The notes under the pieces were generated by a model, which was not told the DNA's origin, searched no databases, and was given only the letters and a program-made list of their open reading frames with translations. DNA of 9,637 nt from JBBIJH01 sp037446075 (lineage in GTDB: Bacteria > Bacteroidota > Ignavibacteria > UBA10030 > JAHEZR01). Made by a program: the position numbers and the translations under genes. Where the stretch lies: NCBI GenBank assembly GCA_037446075.1, contig JBBIJH010000098.1:1-9637 (forward strand), in the 5' to 3' direction. Shown here in pieces: positions 1 through 6,827 of this stretch. Every line of letters begins with the position of its first letter. The stretch's first letter is position 1.

Positions 1-53
1 CCGCTGTTAGTTCCCAAGATACCAACAAAATCTCAGTTCTATATCGGGATTAA
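1..53 (+). CDS. Possible 3' end of an upstream gene (partial)
   Basis: Reading from base 3, the frame is open to a TAA stop at 51-53 and would end a protein in ...NKISVLYRD. A second frame (from base 1) is also open, to a TGA at 97-99, so the choice is not certain. The fragment is too short to assign a family. The main support is that the next gene starts more than 100 bases further on and a terminator-like hairpin with a T-run lies between them. It could equally be non-coding. Confidence 0.25.
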   Translation, partial: AVSSQDTNKISVLYRD

Positions 54-101
54 GGACCCTGCGGCTTCTTGCAAGACAAGATTTTCTTCCTTAGATTGAC
101 A

Positions 102-125
102 CCCCGTTGAGAGAGGGGATTTTTT
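102..125 (+). terminator. Weak intrinsic terminator candidate before the acylase gene
   Basis: CCCC at 102-105 can pair with GGGG at 115-118 across a nine-base loop, and six T residues follow at 120-125. This is the order of a rho-independent terminator, but the stem is only four G-C pairs. It would end the transcript of an upstream gene. The same bases can also form a competing hairpin: 113-119 pairs with 127-133 around a T-rich loop. A TTGACA hexamer at 96-101 just upstream, with TTTTAT at 121-126 at a rather long 19-base spacing, is an alternative reading of the region as a promoter. Confidence 0.35.
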
Positions 126-163
126 ATTCCCTCGACGCTCATCACCATTTTCGAGAATTCCCT

Positions 164-2611
164 GTGTCAAAGAAAACTAAGATCATCATCGGAGTCCTTG
201 GGACTCTTGTAATCGTAGGGATTGCCGTCGTTGTCTTCTTCCGGCATCTTCTAACAAAATCATTCCCTGAAACCAACGGGGTGATAACAGCCTCAGGACT
301 TTCAGGACCCATTCGTGTGTACCGAGACCAGCTTGGCGTCCCTCACATCTATGCCGAGAACGAAGAAGATCTCGCCTTCGCGGTTGGATATGTCCATGCT
401 CAAGATCGACTCTGGCAGATGGAGCTTTCCCGTAGAGTGGGAGCGGGTCGCCTTTCAGAGCTTTTTGGAAATTTCACGTTGAACCTTGACCGCATGTTCC
501 GAACCATCGGATTGAGAAGATTGGCTCAGCAACTGGCTGCAAACGTCCATCCAGACACACGACGCATTCTCTCCGCTTATGCAAGAGGCGTCAACGCCCT
601 CATTGATCATAAGCGAGGCAAGCTGCCCGTAGAGTTTGATGTCTTGGGGATCAAGCCCGAACCATGGATGATCGAAAACAGCCTGGTGATCGTGCGTCTC
701 CAGGCGTGGGATTTGGCTCTCTCTTGGTGGGTCGATCTGACCCTGGGTGATTTGATCAACAAGCTGGGGGGAGAGAAAGCTGCTGAAGTTTTCCCTTCGT
801 ATCCAGACGATGCACCTTTCATCCTTCCACAAACTGGGGGGAAACTTTACGCCTATCAACCAACGAGCCTCCGAGCACTCGATCAAGCATACCGCCGATT
901 CCTTGGCATAGAAGGTTCTGGCATCGGCAGCAATAGTTGGGTCGTAACTGGAGAAAAGTCTATAACAGACAAGCCCATCCTCGCAAACGACCCTCATCTG
1001 GCTCTCCCCGCGCCCTCACGATGGTACGTGATCCATCTTTCCAGTCCCGGCTTGGATGTTGCGGGTGTTTCGATCCCGGGCCTTCCCGGCGTCGTCATCG
1101 GGCGGAACAAACACATCGCTTGGGGACTCACAAACGGTATGATCGACGACGCGGATTTCTATATTGAGGAGACCGATTCCCTTCACCCAGACAAATATTT
1201 TTTCAATGGCACGTGGAATGAATTCAGAATCTCGGAGGAAGAAATTTTCGTCCGTGGTAGCAAGGCGGATACAATCCGAATTCGGCGGACTCATCGAGGC
1301 CCAATCGTCAGCGATGTCCATTCGTTCCCTCTCTTTGAATACAATGTGTACAAGACAGGGCTTGAGAAGAACCACCCCCTCAGCTTCCGCTGGACAGGAT
1401 TCGAGATGAGCGACGAAGTTCGGGCTGTGTACCTCGTGAACAGGGCGAGAAACTGGGAAGAGTTTCTCCAGGGGCTTCGAGAGTTTACCGTTCCCACCCA
1501 AAATTTCATCTATGCCGACGATAGAGGGAATATTGGCTACCAGCTCGCTGGAAGGGTGCCGATGCGAAGCAGAGAAACTGCCATTGCCCCGAGTCCGGGG
1601 TGGGCGACCGGCAGTGACTGGAAGGGGTTTATTCCGTTCGAGAAACTCCCTCGCATGTTCAACCCTCCGACGCAACAGATCGGAACAGCGAACAACCGGA
1701 TCGTCGATCGCTCTTACCCCTACTATCTCTCGGATCTGTGGGAATCTCCTTCACGTATTAGCAGGATAGAAGAAATGTTGAGGGCGAGGGAAAAACTTTC
1801 CGTAGAGGACTTTCAGGCCATGCAGAGCGATGTTGTCTCGCCGCATGCTCGTGAGATGGTGCCGCTCATTCTCCATGCCTTCAGTTCGGTGCCAACGATG
1901 GAGAACGAGATGCGCGTGGCCCTCACGTATCTCCGGAACTGGAACTACAGCCTCCAAAAAGAAGACGTGGCTGCGGCAATCTTCAATGTCTTCTTCGTCA
2001 AGCTCCTGCACAACATCTATGTCGATGAGATGGGCGAGGAGCTGTTCAACAACTATCTGCTGCTTGCCAACATTCCTTACCGGGCAACAGGGAAGCTGCT
2101 TCAGGACGGCAATTCTTCTTGGTTCGATGATACGCGAACAGAGGAGCGCGAAACTCGCGACGACATCATACGGAGAAGTTTCGACGAAGCGATCCAGGAA
2201 CTAAAGATCGAATTAGGAAAGGAGCCGAAGACCTGGCAATGGGGTAGGCTCCATCAAGTCACCTTCGAGCACCTGTTCGGTCGAATTCCGGGCATGAAAA
2301 AAGTCTTCAGCATCGGGCCGTTTCCGACTGGAGGGGCAAGCACGACGATCAACAATGGCCACTATAATTTGACGCGACCCTTCAAGCAGCTCGTCGGTGC
2401 TTCGATGCGACAGATTGTGGACATGTCAAATCCAAATTCCTTTCTGATCGTCATTACGACAGGGCAATCCGGGCAACCTCTCCACAAGCACTATGATGAT
2501 CAAGCCCCCTTATGGTTGAATGGAGACTATCATCGCCTTCTTCTTGGGCGACCGGAGATTGAGCGTTCAGGCTGGGATTTGCTAACCCTGCAACCCGAAG
2601 GGAAGAAATGA
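164..2611 (+). CDS. Penicillin acylase family protein, membrane-anchored Ntn hydrolase
   Basis: This is a self-processing N-terminal-nucleophile amidase of the penicillin acylase family. Members cleave amide bonds of beta-lactams, acyl-homoserine lactones or other acylated amines; the substrate cannot be read from sequence. I start at the GTG at 164 (815 residues): it gives a short basic N-terminus and one hydrophobic segment at about residues 6-26, a signal anchor placing the enzyme in the periplasm. A TTG start at 107 would add 19 unconvincing residues across a terminator-like hairpin. The A-chain carries GVPHIYAENEEDLAFAVGYVHAQDR-like sequence near residues 58-82. The expected autocleavage point is Gly255-Ser256 in GSNSW, Ser256 being the predicted nucleophile and first residue of the B-chain; ANDPHLAL follows. 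The TANNR stretch near residue 510 fits the oxyanion-hole Asn. Length is normal for the family. Its stop overlaps the sirtuin start by four bases. Confidence 0.93.
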   Translation: MSKKTKIIIGVLGTLVIVGIAVVVFFRHLLTKSFPETNGVITASGLSGPIRVYRDQLGVPHIYAENEEDLAFAVGYVHAQDRLWQMELSRRVGAGRLSELFGNFTLNLDRMFRTIGLRRLAQQLAANVHPDTRRILSAYARGVNALIDHKRGKLPVEFDVLGIKPEPWMIENSLVIVRLQAWDLALSWWVDLTLGDLINKLGGEKAAEVFPSYPDDAPFILPQTGGKLYAYQPTSLRALDQAYRRFLGIEGSGIGSNSWVVTGEKSITDKPILANDPHLALPAPSRWYVIHLSSPGLDVAGVSIPGLPGVVIGRNKHIAWGLTNGMIDDADFYIEETDSLHPDKYFFNGTWNEFRISEEEIFVRGSKADTIRIRRTHRGPIVSDVHSFPLFEYNVYKTGLEKNHPLSFRWTGFEMSDEVRAVYLVNRARNWEEFLQGLREFTVPTQNFIYADDRGNIGYQLAGRVPMRSRETAIAPSPGWATGSDWKGFIPFEKLPRMFNPPTQQIGTANNRIVDRSYPYYLSDLWESPSRISRIEEMLRAREKLSVEDFQAMQSDVVSPHAREMVPLILHAFSSVPTMENEMRVALTYLRNWNYSLQKEDVAAAIFNVFFVKLLHNIYVDEMGEELFNNYLLLANIPYRATGKLLQDGNSSWFDDTRTEERETRDDIIRRSFDEAIQELKIELGKEPKTWQWGRLHQVTFEHLFGRIPGMKKVFSIGPFPTGGASTTINNGHYNLTRPFKQLVGASMRQIVDMSNPNSFLIVITTGQSGQPLHKHYDDQAPLWLNGDYHRLLLGRPEIERSGWDLLTLQPEGKK

Positions 2612-3372
2612 CGAATAAGTTTTCCGGACGCCTCCTCGCGAAGTTGGCGTCAGCCCGTGCAGTCGCCGCACTGACAGGAGCCGGAATCTCGGCAGAGAGC
2701 GGCGTCCCCACGTTTCGGGGGAACGAAGGACTCTGGAAGAAATTCAAACCGGAAGAGCTTGCGAACTTCGACGCTTTCATCCGCAATCCAGACCTGGTCT
2801 GGGAGTGGTATGCATACCGGAAAAGACTGATCGCGGAAGTCAAGCCGAATGCCGGTCATTATGCACTTGCCGAAATGGAAAAGCTCTTCCCGGAGTTTTC
2901 GCTAATCACCCAAAACATTGACAACCTCCATCAACGGGCGGGGAACAGCAGAGTCTACGAGCTTCATGGCAACATCGAGCGCAACTACTGCATCGAATGC
3001 GGCCGAAGGTACCGGAACGAAGAGCTTATATCAGTTACCACAGCCCCGTGGTGTAGCAACTGCAATGGCCTCATCCGGCCGGATGTCGTTTGGTTTGGGG
3101 AGCTTCTTCCCGCAGACCAATGGAATTCCTCCGAGCGCGCCGCTCGAGGTGCCGACGTCTTCTTCTCGATCGGCACCTCTGGGATCGTCTATCCCGCCGC
3201 CTCACTCCCTATCATCGCAAAGGAATCCGGCGCCTACCTTGTCGAGGTGAACCCAGAACGGACGCCTCTCTCCGATCGTGCCGATGAAGTCCTCTTGGGG
3301 ATAGCGGGAGAATTTCTCCCAGCTTTGGTGGATGGGCTCAAAGAAAGAAAACGCGGCGGCGTGAACGGGTGA
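2608..3372 (+). CDS. cobB: NAD-dependent protein deacylase, SIR2/CobB family
   Basis: This is a cytoplasmic sirtuin that removes acyl groups from lysines, using NAD+ and releasing nicotinamide and O-acyl-ADP-ribose. The 254 residues are full length. The NAD-binding GAGIS is at 24-28, followed by PTFRG at 34-38; TQNIDNLH is at 101-108; the catalytic His120 is in ELHGN. Four zinc-binding cysteines are present as two CxxC pairs (128/131 and 149/152), the C-terminal Rossmann GTSG is at 189-192, and EVNPE is at 213-217. Tyr68 and Arg71 align by context with the YxxR pair of E. coli CobB and SIRT5 that binds succinyl/malonyl groups, so desuccinylase activity as well as deacetylase activity is likely. 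The ATG overlaps the acylase stop (ATGA), implying translational coupling; an AAGGGA-like ribosome site lies just before it. The gene ends 14 bases from the convergent cytochrome gene. Confidence 0.95.
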   Translation: MTNKFSGRLLAKLASARAVAALTGAGISAESGVPTFRGNEGLWKKFKPEELANFDAFIRNPDLVWEWYAYRKRLIAEVKPNAGHYALAEMEKLFPEFSLITQNIDNLHQRAGNSRVYELHGNIERNYCIECGRRYRNEELISVTTAPWCSNCNGLIRPDVVWFGELLPADQWNSSERAARGADVFFSIGTSGIVYPAASLPIIAKESGAYLVEVNPERTPLSDRADEVLLGIAGEFLPALVDGLKERKRGGVNG

Positions 3373-3386
3373 GTGAGACAGGCTTC

Positions 3387-3764
3387 TCAGTTATTCTTCG
3401 CTCCCTGGTCGATCCACTTCTCAATCAGCGCAATCTCTTCCTCTTTCAACGGGTCCTTGCTCATGAGGGGCATCCGCTTCCCAAATGGGGGATCGGGCTT
3501 GAGCTTCTGGATAATGAGGCTGTTATTCGAGTCCCCTGCGATTACTGGCGAACCGTGGACACCCCCCTTCACGAGCGATTCGTAGCTCTCCATGGCAAGT
3601 TTGCTCTCATTGAATTCGTTCCCTGGATAATGACAGCTGGCACAGCGTTTCTTGAGGATCGGGAAGACTTCCTGAGAGAATGAAACCTCCTTTTCGCTCT
3701 TGCAAGATGATACAGTAAACAGGGCAAAACCAACGACGAGAGGCAAGATTGCACGTTCCACCAT
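3387..3764 (-). CDS. Monoheme c-type cytochrome lipoprotein
   Basis: This 125-residue protein is predicted to be exported and lipid-anchored. A hydrophobic signal of about residues 5-17 is followed by a lipobox-like VSSC with the acceptor Cys21. One heme site, CASCH, lies at 41-45 (Cys41, Cys44, proximal His45), preceded by a FxxxVFPILKKRC-type segment as in PSCyt1-like (planctomycete-type) cytochrome c domains. Met98 in KRMP is the likely distal heme ligand, and a closing helix EEEIALIEKWIDQGA fits the class I fold. Its role would be one-electron transfer at a periplasmic membrane face; the partner is unknown. A TAGGGA ribosome site (3771-3776) precedes the ATG. It begins 38 bases after the stop of the cytochrome-porin gene on the same strand, so the two are probably co-transcribed. 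The gene converges on the sirtuin gene with only 14 bases between them. Confidence 0.88.
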   Translation of the reverse strand: MVERAILPLVVGFALFTVSSCKSEKEVSFSQEVFPILKKRCASCHYPGNEFNESKLAMESYESLVKGGVHGSPVIAGDSNNSLIIQKLKPDPPFGKRMPLMSKDPLKEEEIALIEKWIDQGAKNN

Positions 3765-3802
3765 AGTAGGTCCCTACCCCGGATAGTTCTTGATCTTGGT
3801 GA

Positions 3803-4981
3803 TTACAGCCAGAAATGGAATTGCACGAGGAATTCGTTGTTGTCAATCGACGGTGTCTCCGAATTGATTCGATACTGCGGCCTGACTTCTACAAAACTGT
3901 ACGGGAAGAACTCTACACCGATTGTGTATCGTTTGAAGCTGTTTGTCCTCGGTGGAAGTCTCTGACCGAGTGGGGTCGGCACATTATCTCTGTTGCGATC
4001 TCCGTCGAAGTAATCAAGCTTCCCGATAACCCAAACGCCTTCCACGAGCCGCAGATTTGCCTCCAGATAAGCCGCTAGGGACTCAAGACCTTGGTACTGA
4101 GCTAGGTTTTTCGCCCAGTCAATCTCCCCGGCGAGGGTGAAGATCTCGTAGCCAAGCCCGCCGTGGAACCCGAACAACGTTAACCCCTTATAGTTATACC
4201 ATGAGCTCCCAACCAAGAGGCCGACTTTTTCCGCTCGGTTGATATACTGCACGCTGCCCGCATACGCCTTAACCGTTGACTGTCCGAGCGCAATCGTTTG
4301 GTCATTCCCCGTACCGTTTAAGATTGCGAAAGTGGCCAATGCTTTACCCACGTTAGCTCCCACCTCAATCCCAATGTCTTTATAGTTCGGAACCCACGGC
4401 AAGCCTGTATTAAACAGATGGCCCGACAGAAACCCAAGATCGCCGCCCCGGATATATGACGTGTGATCATCGAGTCGGAGACCATAGGCGGGATAGAAAA
4501 GACCTGCCTTGATGTAGCTATTCCGGGGCAGGATTTTCAGTAACCCGAATGCTTCCGTTCCAGAGAGATTCCCACGTGCAGTTTGCACGTACGTCCCGTT
4601 GATGATATCCTGCTTGTAATAGATACTGATCTTCTTCCCTATTGCCAGTGAACCATACAGCGCCGCGCTCATCGCTTGGAAGCTGCTGCTCTTGGAGTAT
4701 CGATCATAGATGTACTGTGTCCGGAAATCCGCCCCAACGGAGATGTTATCGCTCACCTTCGGGCTGAGTTCAAACTCGGCACTTCGAGCGGCACGGATGG
4801 GAAGTTCATCCTTCCCATAGTTAAAGCCAAAGAGGTTTCTCATCCTCCCCCCTGTCGGATCAACATGACACGACTGGCATTGTGAACCGGTGAGCAATGC
4901 AAAGCGCGGAAGCGAAAACGAGGATGGAACAAGAAGGAGAATGAGAAGGAATGACATACTAATTTTGAGAGAATGTTTCAT
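3803..4981 (-). CDS. Fused cytochrome-porin-like outer-membrane protein with N-terminal CxxCH
   Basis: The 392-residue protein has a signal peptide (basic KHSLK, hydrophobic core to about residue 20, cleavage likely after Ser23). Within 12 residues of the mature N-terminus there is a single heme c site, CQSCH (Cys35, Cys38, His39), in the context FALLTGSQCQSCHVDPTGG. The remaining ~330 residues show no helical domain but many alternating-hydrophobic, aromatic-rich stretches (for example around 77-95, 116-130, 152-170, 258-300, 315-335 and 365-392), and the protein ends in QFHFWL, close to the aromatic C-terminal signature of outer-membrane barrels. This layout matches fused monoheme cytochrome-porins, of which Cyc2 (an Fe(II) oxidase of iron-oxidising bacteria) is the characterised type; the CHVDPTGG context is not the Cyc2 one I recall, so the substrate is open. 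A strong AGGAG (4990-4994, minus strand) sits 8 bases before the ATG. It could instead be a non-redox porin whose heme site is structural. Confidence 0.8.
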   Translation of the reverse strand: MKHSLKISMSFLLILLLVPSSFSLPRFALLTGSQCQSCHVDPTGGRMRNLFGFNYGKDELPIRAARSAEFELSPKVSDNISVGADFRTQYIYDRYSKSSSFQAMSAALYGSLAIGKKISIYYKQDIINGTYVQTARGNLSGTEAFGLLKILPRNSYIKAGLFYPAYGLRLDDHTSYIRGGDLGFLSGHLFNTGLPWVPNYKDIGIEVGANVGKALATFAILNGTGNDQTIALGQSTVKAYAGSVQYINRAEKVGLLVGSSWYNYKGLTLFGFHGGLGYEIFTLAGEIDWAKNLAQYQGLESLAAYLEANLRLVEGVWVIGKLDYFDGDRNRDNVPTPLGQRLPPRTNSFKRYTIGVEFFPYSFVEVRPQYRINSETPSIDNNEFLVQFHFWL

Positions 4982-5166
4982 GGTAAGGGCTCCTGTCTGT
5001 ATGGATTTGAGATGTGGGTGTGTGACTTGCGGAAAGCCTCTCTAGAGTCTAAAGACATCGTGAGATGGCAAGTTGATTCTGTAGGCCAAAAAAGGTATAT
5101 TTCAAAGTCAAAAGCATCTCAGATTCCTAGGTCTCTTGTCACTCCAGAACAAATAAAGTCCCTAAT
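4982..5166. promoter_or_regulatory. Divergent intergenic region between cytochrome module and nicotinate phosphoribosyltransferase
   Basis: These 185 bases separate two divergently transcribed genes and contain no credible coding sequence. They hold the ribosome site of the leftward gene (4990-4994) and one good rightward promoter (listed separately). The leftward gene should also start here, but I found no convincing -35/-10 pair on the minus strand. A perfect 8-base palindrome CTCTAGAG lies at 5040-5047; palindromes this short are common by chance. Confidence 0.6.
5073..5101 (+). promoter_or_regulatory. Sigma70-like promoter for the nicotinate phosphoribosyltransferase gene
   Basis: TTGATT at 5073-5078 and TATATT at 5096-5101 are separated by exactly 17 bases, matching the consensus at four and five of six positions. 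Transcription would begin near 5108, giving a leader of about 60 bases. The -10 region also reads TATATTTC, one base off the TAnnTTTG element of Bacteroidota-type promoters, so the site fits either promoter class. It probably drives the run of + strand genes that follows. Confidence 0.5.
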
Positions 5167-6318
5167 ATGTTTCACACCGCATCTGAGGGTGAAATCCGCC
5201 GCGGAAAAGTAACGGATGTCTACTTCGAGCGAGCCGTTAAAATCCTTAAAGCGAAGAAGATTAACAAGCGGGTAAAGGCAGAGTTTGTTGTGAAGCACTT
5301 CCCGAGGAATTATCCTTGGGGCGTTTTCGCCGGGTTAGAAGAATGCGCTGAGATCTTCCGCCACCTCAAGGTTTCTGTGAAGGCAATGGAGGAAGGAACG
5401 ATCTTCCGAGAAGAAGAACCCGTGATGATGATCGAGGGAAACTACCTCGACTTTGCGATCTATGAAACTCCAATTTTGGGACTGATTTGCCAGGCATCCG
5501 GGATCGCTACGAAAGCTGCCCGCTTCCGCTTGTGTGCTGGCGAAAAACGCGTCGTTCACTTTGGCGCGCGTAGGATGCATCCAGCTATCACACCAATGAT
5601 CGACCGCAGCTCGTACATCGGCGGCTGCGATGCGGTTGCCACTGTGAAAGGCGCTGAGCTCCTCGGAATGATGCCCGCCGGAACCATGCCCCATGCGCTG
5701 ATACTGATTTTTGGCGACACAGTAGAAGCAACAAAAGCTTTTGATGAGGTCATCGACGAGAAGATCAACCGGATCGCGCTTGTGGATACTTTCAACGACG
5801 AGCGGTTCGAAGCACTCCGGGTTGCCAGAGCCCTCGGGAAAAACCTTTATGGTGTTCGCTTGGATACGCCTGGCTCTCGACGTGGTGATTTCCTTGCCAT
5901 CGCAAAAGAGGTGCGATGGGAACTCGATCTCAATGGATTCAAGAACGTCAAGATCTTTGTCAGTGGAGGAATTGAGGAAGAAACCGTTCTGGCGCTGAGC
6001 GGAGTCGTGGACGCCTACGGAGTAGGAACCTCGATCAGCAGTGCACCCGTGCTCGATTTCGCCATGGATATTGTGGAAATTGAAGGAGTGCCCATCGCGA
6101 AGAGAGGGAAACCCTCGGGGGAAAAACAGGTTTACCGGAACGTGAGAACGAATGAGACTATTATACTTCCTGCCAAAGCTCGGTTTCGCAAAGCCGGATA
6201 CAAACCTCTGCTGAAACCGTTCTGCACGAACGGAAAACTGGAAAGAGAACTTCCAAGTCCCCACAAGATTCGAAAATACGTCCTGCAACAGCTTAAGCAC
6301 GTTCGCTTAGATCGCTGA
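5167..6318 (+). CDS. pncB: Nicotinate phosphoribosyltransferase
   Basis: The enzyme makes nicotinate mononucleotide from nicotinate and PRPP (with ATP) in the cytoplasm, the entry step of the Preiss-Handler NAD salvage route. At 383 residues it has the size of the short, Thermoplasma acidophilum-type enzymes rather than long PncB. Motifs in order: FHTASEGEI at the N-terminus, YETPILGLICQASGIATKA at 99-117, FGARRMHPAI at 132-141, GTMPHA at 172-177 (His176 in the position of the conserved catalytic His), VDTFNDE at 206-212, RLDTPGSRRGD at 231-241, SGGIEEETV at 266-274 and YGVGTSISSA at 284-293. The start is chosen because the archaeal family N-terminus begins with the same FxTAS motif; no clear Shine-Dalgarno precedes it. 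The C-terminal zinc-ribbon cysteines known in the archaeal relative are absent here (only Cys353 remains in that region). It heads a run of same-strand genes. Confidence 0.93.
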   Translation: MFHTASEGEIRRGKVTDVYFERAVKILKAKKINKRVKAEFVVKHFPRNYPWGVFAGLEECAEIFRHLKVSVKAMEEGTIFREEEPVMMIEGNYLDFAIYETPILGLICQASGIATKAARFRLCAGEKRVVHFGARRMHPAITPMIDRSSYIGGCDAVATVKGAELLGMMPAGTMPHALILIFGDTVEATKAFDEVIDEKINRIALVDTFNDERFEALRVARALGKNLYGVRLDTPGSRRGDFLAIAKEVRWELDLNGFKNVKIFVSGGIEEETVLALSGVVDAYGVGTSISSAPVLDFAMDIVEIEGVPIAKRGKPSGEKQVYRNVRTNETIILPAKARFRKAGYKPLLKPFCTNGKLERELPSPHKIRKYVLQQLKHVRLDR

Positions 6319-6331
6319 GACGTGGTTTGCG

Positions 6332-6757
6332 ATGGAGATCAGCCGAGAAACAGAAGAGTTCGTTCGGGAAGTGGGCGAGTTTTCACACCACAGGCTGAAG
6401 ACCGGAGAAACTTTGGCTACGCTGATCGAAGTGGCCCGGAGGAGCGGCAAGGAGGATCTACTTAGAAGGATTGCGTTCCGCTCAAAGTTTCTGTCAAACG
6501 CGTACGGAATCCTGAAGCGTAGCACCGCGGAGACCGAGGGGTACGAGAAGCTGACAAGAGAATTCAATGAAAACCTAGAAAAGGTCGTGGAGGAACTGAG
6601 AGAGCTCGTCGAGAATGCTCCGCCAGAGACGAAAGAAGCACTCTTTGCGCACTACCTTTCGATGACAGGAGGAACTTTTGAAAATCTCCTTACCCTTCTC
6701 TACGACTTTAGCTGGGTAAAAAACTGGTATATTGATCATGAGGCACCTGTCCGGTGA
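6332..6757 (+). CDS. Hypothetical helical protein
   Basis: I do not recognise this 141-residue protein. It is charged, has no signal peptide or membrane segment, and appears almost wholly alpha-helical. Residues 70-95 (a Glu/Lys/Leu-rich stretch around NENLEKVVEELRELVE) could form a short coiled coil. The C-terminus is rich in aromatics (YDFSWVKNWYIDH). A pair of histidines (HH at 19-20) stands out but there is no metal-binding pattern. The ATG lies 13 bases after the phosphoribosyltransferase stop, with only a weak GAGA-like ribosome site, so it is likely expressed from the upstream promoter. The uninterrupted frame, spacing and codon use like its neighbours make it a real gene; its function is unknown. 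Confidence 0.72.
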   Translation: MEISRETEEFVREVGEFSHHRLKTGETLATLIEVARRSGKEDLLRRIAFRSKFLSNAYGILKRSTAETEGYEKLTREFNENLEKVVEELRELVENAPPETKEALFAHYLSMTGGTFENLLTLLYDFSWVKNWYIDHEAPVR

Positions 6758-6827
6758 TCTAGGATTTTGTTCCGGTGGTAGCGATCCGTTCCTTCTTGCA
6801 GACCATTTTCTAAACCTGTCCTGATTC

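Noticed and set aside
67..76. Perfect 10-base palindrome TCTTGCAAGA, considered as an operator
   Set aside because: It is a single short copy without a known regulator motif; chance is a sufficient explanation.
1016..1675. Minus-strand open frame of 219 codons inside the acylase gene
   Set aside because: The opposite strand encodes intact Ntn-hydrolase motifs throughout; the antisense translation has no family features.
3374..3389. TGAGA...TCTCA inverted repeat between the convergent sirtuin and cytochrome genes, considered as a shared terminator
   Set aside because: The stem is only five base pairs, it overlaps a stop codon, and there is no convincing T-run on either strand.
4982..5072. 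Search for a leftward promoter for the cytochrome-porin gene
   Set aside because: TTGACT- and TTGAAA-like hexamers exist on the minus strand, but no acceptable -10 element lies 16-18 bases from them.
4973..5212. Plus-strand open frame of 79 codons across the divergent intergenic region
   Set aside because: It overlaps the starts of two well-supported genes and the rightward promoter, has no ribosome site, and its composition is not protein-like.
5335..6300. Long minus-strand open frame (321 codons) opposite nicotinate phosphoribosyltransferase
   Set aside because: It lies wholly inside a confidently identified gene, and its translation is rich in Phe, Ser and His with no recognisable domain. 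It is a shadow frame.
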